Below are positions 59,486 to 64,000 of a DNA stretch of 64,000 nucleotides, piece by piece. Position 1 is the first letter of the stretch, and every line of letters starts with the position of its first letter. The stretch spans positions 1 through 64,000 of the forward strand of contig JAYKXP010000001.1 of assembly GCA_037176845.1 (NCBI GenBank), in the 5' to 3' direction. Both the position numbers and the translations under genes were made by a program. The notes below the pieces were generated by a model, which was not told the origin of the DNA, ran no database searches, and worked only from the letters and a program-made list of their open reading frames with translations. The stretch comes from Paramarasmius palmivorus. Taxonomy: Eukaryota > Basidiomycota > Agaricomycetes > Agaricales > Marasmiaceae.

Positions 59486-59778
59486 CAAGTATCTTGGAAC
59501 CGAGAAATGAATGTTCAGAGAAGGAGAGTTCATTTGCATTCTTCAAGATCAAGCACAGGACAATGGTTGGGTTAGTATATCGAGATCCGATTCCTCGCAT
59601 TCACAGAAGGTCCCTTCCCGTTCCAGAACCTGTACTCTCGCCTGCATGAAAATGGTCATCAGGTCAGGTTAGGGTTTAACCGTCGTCATGTGACCATGTC
59701 AATTTTGGGCGTCGAATCTTAGCCTGGCAAGCCGTCTTTACTCGCACAGAAGATAAGTCGTTCTGTGCTGACGAGTAA
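59486..59778. other. Intergenic between tRNase Z and the TIR element
   Basis: 3' flank of tRNase Z. Near 59713 a GTCGAATCTTAGCCTGGCAAG segment resembles both the left inverted-repeat tip and the sequence just after the right repeat (GTCGAATCTCG at about 60763), possibly an old target or element remnant. Nothing else is seen. Confidence 0.4.
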
Positions 59779-59819
59779 AGCCTGGTACCCAGGGCGGGGG
59801 GTACCGTCGTGCTCGGCTA
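59779..59819 (+). repeat. Left terminal inverted repeat
   Basis: A 41-bp arm matching the reverse complement of 60720-60760 at 38 of 41 positions. It contains a GGGCGGGGGG core. Confidence 0.85.
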
Positions 59820-60719
59820 AATTCGAACTCCGCCCAGAAACGGTCTCTTTCTTATCAATTACGACAGAAATGTCATGTATTTTCTTCACCTCAACCTCAA
59901 CAAGAGTAGCATTTCTTTCAATTTTCTTTGCCATATGTGGAGATACGTACACACCAAGCCAGTGTTCCAACAAGGTGGACGACGAAAAACTCACTAGTCT
60001 CAGCACGCATCATCTGTTCTGTATACACCACATTAACATCGCCACATCCTTACCACCATTACACCGTACACGATCCTGCTCTAATACATCTTACCCTACT
60101 CCCATCTTGTCCTCTTATGCGTCGATTTCCAGGTCAATACTCCACAACATCGCGTTCATCACGTCTTCTCAAGTCTCCTGTCATCCAGAGGTCCAGGATC
60201 GGTGACCAAATGTGAGCACCACGGGTCTCGTACGGAGGACAACGTTGAAGAAGACAATGGAAAGCGTTCATGCATGCTCAGCGAAATGTTAGTGTGGCTT
60301 ATACCGGGTCAGGGGTGCATAAAGGCATATCGTAGACTGAGTGTTGTATTCTAAAGAAGATGCATGACTATATCTCCCTGTCAGACTTGAAGCTTGAAGT
60401 CTCATCGAGACATCAACTATGCTCGGGTTGCAATTAGTGCATATTTGGCACAGGTTGTGCAAGATCGCCCTGCAAAGCAAGCAATTTCTGAGGAAGATAT
60501 TTTGCATAACGTGGCACTTTTTCACTAGTGTCAGACCCATTCCAGCCTGAAGGGGTACGACGGGACATCAGCGCTCAGCAGAAGCCATAGTACTTGATTA
60601 AAGCTCGACTTTTTCAGAAGGGAGTCCTCCGAAATAGAATCTTTCATAAATCTTTGAATTCGAGGAATCTACGCTCAAGCGCACACGGCAAGGTTCCGGC
60701 ATGCGTCGGACTGTGAAAA

Positions 60720-60760
60720 TAACCGACCACGACGGTACCCCCCGCCCTGGGTGCCAGGCT
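60720..60760 (-). repeat. Right terminal inverted repeat
   Basis: A 41-bp arm, the inverted partner of 59779-59819. It differs at three positions. Confidence 0.85.
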
Positions 60761-60877
60761 AGTCGAATCTCGATAGTCGTCTTGACTCTTGTGGAGGTGA
60801 AGATTCAGGTCTGGTGTGCCATAGAAGGATTGATTATTCAGGACTCTAGCAGTAGATCGGTAGTAGTTTGAGCTATA

Positions 60878-62617
60878 TCATACTTTGGTAGTTGATTCCT
60901 CGCATCTGCAAGTAATCCCATCCCTTTCCAGAGCCTGCACCCTGGCCTGTAAAGACGGGTCAAACAACGATTTTGCATTCCCTGTCCAACCTCCATCAGA
61001 ACTTATCAACCAAGTATGATAATCTATATCAATCGACCGTAGACGTGAGATATCGTCGCGACACATTGCCAAAAGTTTGGTTTTGCTTCTCGATTCTGCA
61101 AATTCCACGGTCGCCTCCACCACTTGGATGTCTGGGGAACAAGCATTGTGACCTTCAATGTAGATCCTAAGTTTTTCCAATTTTGGACCTAGCACTGGTA
61201 TGGATGAGGGGGCGTCTGGCTGGATTGTGAGAGCCTGGAGGAACTTGATGATGTTTGTGGAGGGGATGCTGATGCTCCTGCGCTCTACGTGCGCATGGAA
61301 CATGGAGACCTTTGGGCAGGCCGCTAGTATATCGGTATATACCACGTTTTCGAGATAGGGGGTTTTCAAATATAAAACGTCGAGGGCTAGAGATCTTCGG
61401 AGCATGCTTAAGAAGGCCCTCCTGGCGTCATCGTTGCCAGTAAACGAGGTAACCGTAACTTCGAGACGCTTGAGATGAGACAGTGTGAACAGAGTGAACA
61501 TGGATATGACTTGGGAAAAGTCGGTGACCGTGAATTCCAAGTGTTCGAGAGAGGGATGTGTGAACGGGGTCGTTGGAGCGACGATTTCCGGCACATATGT
61601 GCCGTGTATCATCCATAGTTTGAGCGTTTTGAGGCTCTGCGCATGGTGAAGCAGATCCAGAACGAAGTCAACCGTCACCTCGTGCGAAATCTCGAGGGAT
61701 GCAAGTCGCGAATAAGGGAAAATGTGAAATTCCTCTATAACGTCGTGGGTTACCACCGTTGTGAGCTTTGGAGCGTTACGCAGCGCATTCCAAACCCAGG
61801 ATTCAGGCTCATCCACTCCTAGACTAAAGTCAACGTCGGTATTCAGGGTCTGCAAATGGGGGAATGAGACACCAAGGCCATGACCAAAATCTCTGAGAAC
61901 ACTCCAATGCATGTGAAGCGAAAGCTCCGAACATCGCCAAACGTTTCGCAACAGAGTGTAGATGACCCGTTCGCCTGAACGCCCAAAGTACTCCAACATA
62001 TCCTGTGGTCCTGGCTCTGGCAGTTCGTACTCGTCTCGAAAGACGTCGGCAATGTTCATGGTGAGTGGATGTGATCCGGAATTGTGGAGATAAAGCTCTA
62101 TGAGCTCGTTCGCGCCAGGTGGGGGAAGATTGACGCTCACGCTCATGGATGACCATAAAACGGGACGTGAAAAGGTTCTCCTGCGCCAATGCGAGCAGGT
62201 ATGGGAGAGGCAAAGGGCTCTGGCTGTAGTGATGTTGGACTCGAGAGATCTAGAAGTTGATATATCGAGCATGTAATTAGGGTCCGTACACACTCGATAG
62301 AAGATCTCGTCCCAGATCTCGTCAGGAACTTTCCGTATAGCTGAGACAACCATGCGACGCTCCCGTATCCGTTGCTCGACCGATAGCTTTTTCTCCTTCA
62401 ACTCTGTTGTGAGGCCCTCTAGTCGCGTGAGCTCTACATCACAGCATTCCACAAGACGCTCTTCCTCTTCTATCAATCCCAGAATCTGTGCGGTCTCTAA
62501 GGTTGAAGGGTTGTATTCGGAATGAAGCATGTATGATGGCGTGGAAGGATGGGCATTAGGGGGCGGCTCCTCGTTGCATTTCTGGGAAAGAATGGGCGAT
62601 GATCCTGCAGAGCTCAT
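60878..62617 (-). CDS. F-box protein with N-terminal coiled coil
   Basis: An intronless frame of 579 codons starts MSSAGSSPILSQKCNEEPPP. A coiled coil (LIEEEERLVECCDVELTRLEG, TTELKEKKLSVEQRIRERRM) leads into the F-box-like motif VSAIRKVPDEIWDEIFYRV with ARALCLSHTCSHWRRRTFSRPVLW. This is the standard IRxLPxEILxEIF arrangement of Agaricomycete F-box proteins. The remaining 400 residues form leucine-rich repeats (ELSLHMHWSVLRDFG, RLASLEISHEVTVDFVLDLLHHAQSLKTLKLW, SLEHLEFTVTDF, LKRLEVTVTSF). It is a probable SCF substrate receptor with unknown targets. The 3' end lies about 120 bp from the TIR element. Confidence 0.9.
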   Translation of the reverse strand: MSSAGSSPILSQKCNEEPPPNAHPSTPSYMLHSEYNPSTLETAQILGLIEEEERLVECCDVELTRLEGLTTELKEKKLSVEQRIRERRMVVSAIRKVPDEIWDEIFYRVCTDPNYMLDISTSRSLESNITTARALCLSHTCSHWRRRTFSRPVLWSSMSVSVNLPPPGANELIELYLHNSGSHPLTMNIADVFRDEYELPEPGPQDMLEYFGRSGERVIYTLLRNVWRCSELSLHMHWSVLRDFGHGLGVSFPHLQTLNTDVDFSLGVDEPESWVWNALRNAPKLTTVVTHDVIEEFHIFPYSRLASLEISHEVTVDFVLDLLHHAQSLKTLKLWMIHGTYVPEIVAPTTPFTHPSLEHLEFTVTDFSQVISMFTLFTLSHLKRLEVTVTSFTGNDDARRAFLSMLRRSLALDVLYLKTPYLENVVYTDILAACPKVSMFHAHVERRSISIPSTNIIKFLQALTIQPDAPSSIPVLGPKLEKLRIYIEGHNACSPDIQVVEATVEFAESRSKTKLLAMCRDDISRLRSIDIDYHTWLISSDGGWTGNAKSLFDPSLQARVQALERDGITCRCEESTTKV

Positions 62618-63688
62618 GAGCTATAATAGTCGCATTAGACTGGTCCAAGGAATCTATGATAGCGCTACATGCTCACTGCGGGTTTTCGAATTGCTCGGTG
62701 GAAGGAAAGCACGTGCTTAGGGTTACATAGGGTCAATACCAAAAGCAGCAAAAAAGCTGTAAATGCACTGGATTTAGGGTTACATCTCTGGAGAGCAATC
62801 ACACTGCCAACTCCAGGCCACTGACAGGTGATTTTGAACTTGGAGCAGCATAGATGATCCAAGTACACGCTCAGGTAAATCTGGAATCAAGCAGTACGAT
62901 CGAGACCATAGGGAATAGCATTTACATGCATAGAGAGCTGGAGTTCCTGAGAAGCAAATGTCGAAGTAAAAACCCATGACTTGGTAAAGCAACAAGTTTT
63001 ACGCTCGAGGCCCCAGGACGATTCGCCCCCGCAACTTTAAACCTACTCTCACTTCCCAGCCATTCCGTGCTCCCGTATGGTCCCTAATACCTATTTGACT
63101 CGGTACATAACTCGAGATTAATTCGGCTCGCATGAGAACCGAGAAAGCGATGCTGCGCACCCAGATGACCTGAAGACGATACCGTGAGTGTGGATTGAGC
63201 CTGAAATGGAGAATTGGTGGTAGAGGATAAGCTGGAGTAATTGCTGTGTACCGCCCCGCGGTTTGCCCGCGGACTCTGATTGGTCCGATCATCGATCGAT
63301 CACGTTCACCTTCCAAATTTATCCAAGCGCACTGCCACTGTCTCTTCTTGTTGCCGAACTTCGATCTTCAAAGCACACCTGGATAGCTCTTTGGTGATCA
63401 TATTTCTCTTCCCAGCTTCGATATGACTCGAAAGAACCACCCTGTATCGACCTAGAGCGTTTTAGGCTTCGAATATCCTATGAATCACCAAGATGCCTGC
63501 CTTACTTTGTGGTCTCCACTATTATTGATGACTTGGTAAAAAGCGGAGCATAATTGAAGAGGTGATCGGGCACGAGGTGCTAGACTCCCGACATGGCGGC
63601 GTGGAAGAGTATTTGGTGAGCAACTCAATTTTGCTTAAAAGTCTTAGGAAAGGATTGTCTGACTCGTTTCTCTTTCTTGCCAACCACT
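62618..63688. other. Intergenic, about 1 kb, divergent promoters
   Basis: This lies between the F-box gene (-) and the partial gene (+). Short minus-strand frames (62665-63316) lack recognisable domains. A CCCGCGG-containing patch near 63255-63270 and ATCGATCGATC near 63292 are visible. An alternative start for the next gene lies at 63593 (MAAWKSIW followed by a GTGAGC donor). Confidence 0.4.
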
Positions 63689-64000
63689 ATGAACCACTTT
63701 AACAGTACCAATGGTTCTCAATTCCTCGAGGATTGGATTACACCTTCAGCTCTACAAGACACTGGAGATGACGCCTCGTCTTATTGGGGTTCACCATAGT
63801 GAGTGCATTGCCATTTAATTGCCGCGTCAAAACTGATTTCTCTATCAAGTAACGCTTTGGAATCCGACTTTGAGTCTCCGGTGAATGAAGACACGGTGCG
63901 TTGATCCCTTCGTCGCGATGTACTTGATTGTCTCACCTTCGCACTTTAGTCCTATTCCCCTTCATACCCTCCGAAAATGATGCCAGCAATGGTCGAAGAT
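63689..64000 (+). CDS. 5' end of a gene cut by the window edge, unrecognised
   Basis: From the ATG at 63689 the exons read MNHFNSTNGSQFLEDWITPS ALQDTGDDASSYWGSPY, then (GT..AG intron from 63799) NALESDFESPVNEDT, then (intron) SYSPSYPPKMMPAMVED, running off the window. Introns of about 50 nt join in phase. The acidic, S/P/N-rich start resembles the N-terminus of fungal transcription factors, but no domain is seen. Alternatively translation starts at 63593 and splices to the acceptor at 63704. Confidence 0.55.

Larger units (their letters stand above)
59779..60760. mobile_element. 982-bp non-autonomous element with 41-bp terminal inverted repeats
   Basis: The first 41 bases (59779-59819) and the last 41 (60720-60760) are reverse complements with three mismatches, both beginning AGCCTGG and containing ACCCAGGGCGGGGGGTACCG. 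The interior has no transposase-like frame, only short open frames. No clear target-site duplication is visible. The element lies between the 3' ends of two convergent genes. It is best explained as a MITE-like or internally deleted DNA transposon, superfamily unknown. A fixed hairpin-forming regulatory repeat is less likely given the spacing. Confidence 0.7.

Overview
The window is nuclear DNA of a filamentous basidiomycete, most likely an Agaricomycete. Nearly all genes carry many short introns of about 45-60 nt with GT..AG ends. The protein families also fit: F-box/LRR proteins, a MYND-finger protein, a seven-helix orphan membrane protein, Rom2-type RhoGEFs with a CNH domain, and a TKL kinase with an HADLKGANIL catalytic loop. 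I saw no tRNA, rRNA, CRISPR or bacterial features. Exon joins come from reading splice signals and comparing paralogues inside the window, so lengths are approximate.

Layout. 510-5283 is a damaged copy of a Rho1-type exchange factor gene (copy A). Its middle is replaced by about 1 kb almost free of C on the + strand and full of G homopolymers. 5619-9230 (-) is an unrecognised coiled-coil protein. 9820-11147 (-) is a Trm140/METTL2-type tRNA m3C methyltransferase. Divergent from it, 11294-15855 (+) encodes a protein kinase joined in frame to DH, PH and CNH domains (copy B). 16461-18024 (-) is a KHDC4-like KH protein and 18177-19372 (+) a ZNF511-like zinc finger. 19615-19989 (+) is a tiny Tudor-like protein. 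20487-23356 (+) is a 4CL-type acyl-CoA ligase ending in AKL, and 23943-25736 (+) is L-rhamnonate dehydratase. 26191-32223 (+) is a full Rom2-like RhoGEF with DEP, two DH-like segments, PH and CNH (copy C).

Then come an HMG-box factor (32885-33619, -), a seven-helix membrane protein (36093-37532, -), a MYND-finger protein (38930-40081, -) and a divergent F-box protein (40218-42068, +). They are followed by NAD formate dehydrogenase (42415-43988, -), a membrane-anchored F-box-like protein (45512-47274, +), an allantoate-permease-type MFS carrier (47437-49733, -), a disordered protein (50335-51690, -), a stand-alone CNH gene (copy D, 52616-54058, -) and a small secreted protein (55222-55776, +). 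The window ends with long-form tRNase Z (56163-59485, +), a 982-bp element with 41-bp terminal inverted repeats (59779-60760), another F-box protein (60878-62617, -) and the 5' end of one more gene (from 63689, +).

The main theme is a local family of four DH/PH/CNH or CNH genes in different states: intact, fused to a kinase, CNH-only and decayed. These proteins would act on Rho1 and cell-wall-integrity signalling. The rest is housekeeping RNA processing (tRNase Z, m3C methyltransferase, KH protein), carbon metabolism (rhamnonate dehydratase, formate dehydrogenase, CoA ligase) and lineage-specific F-box, MYND and membrane genes.
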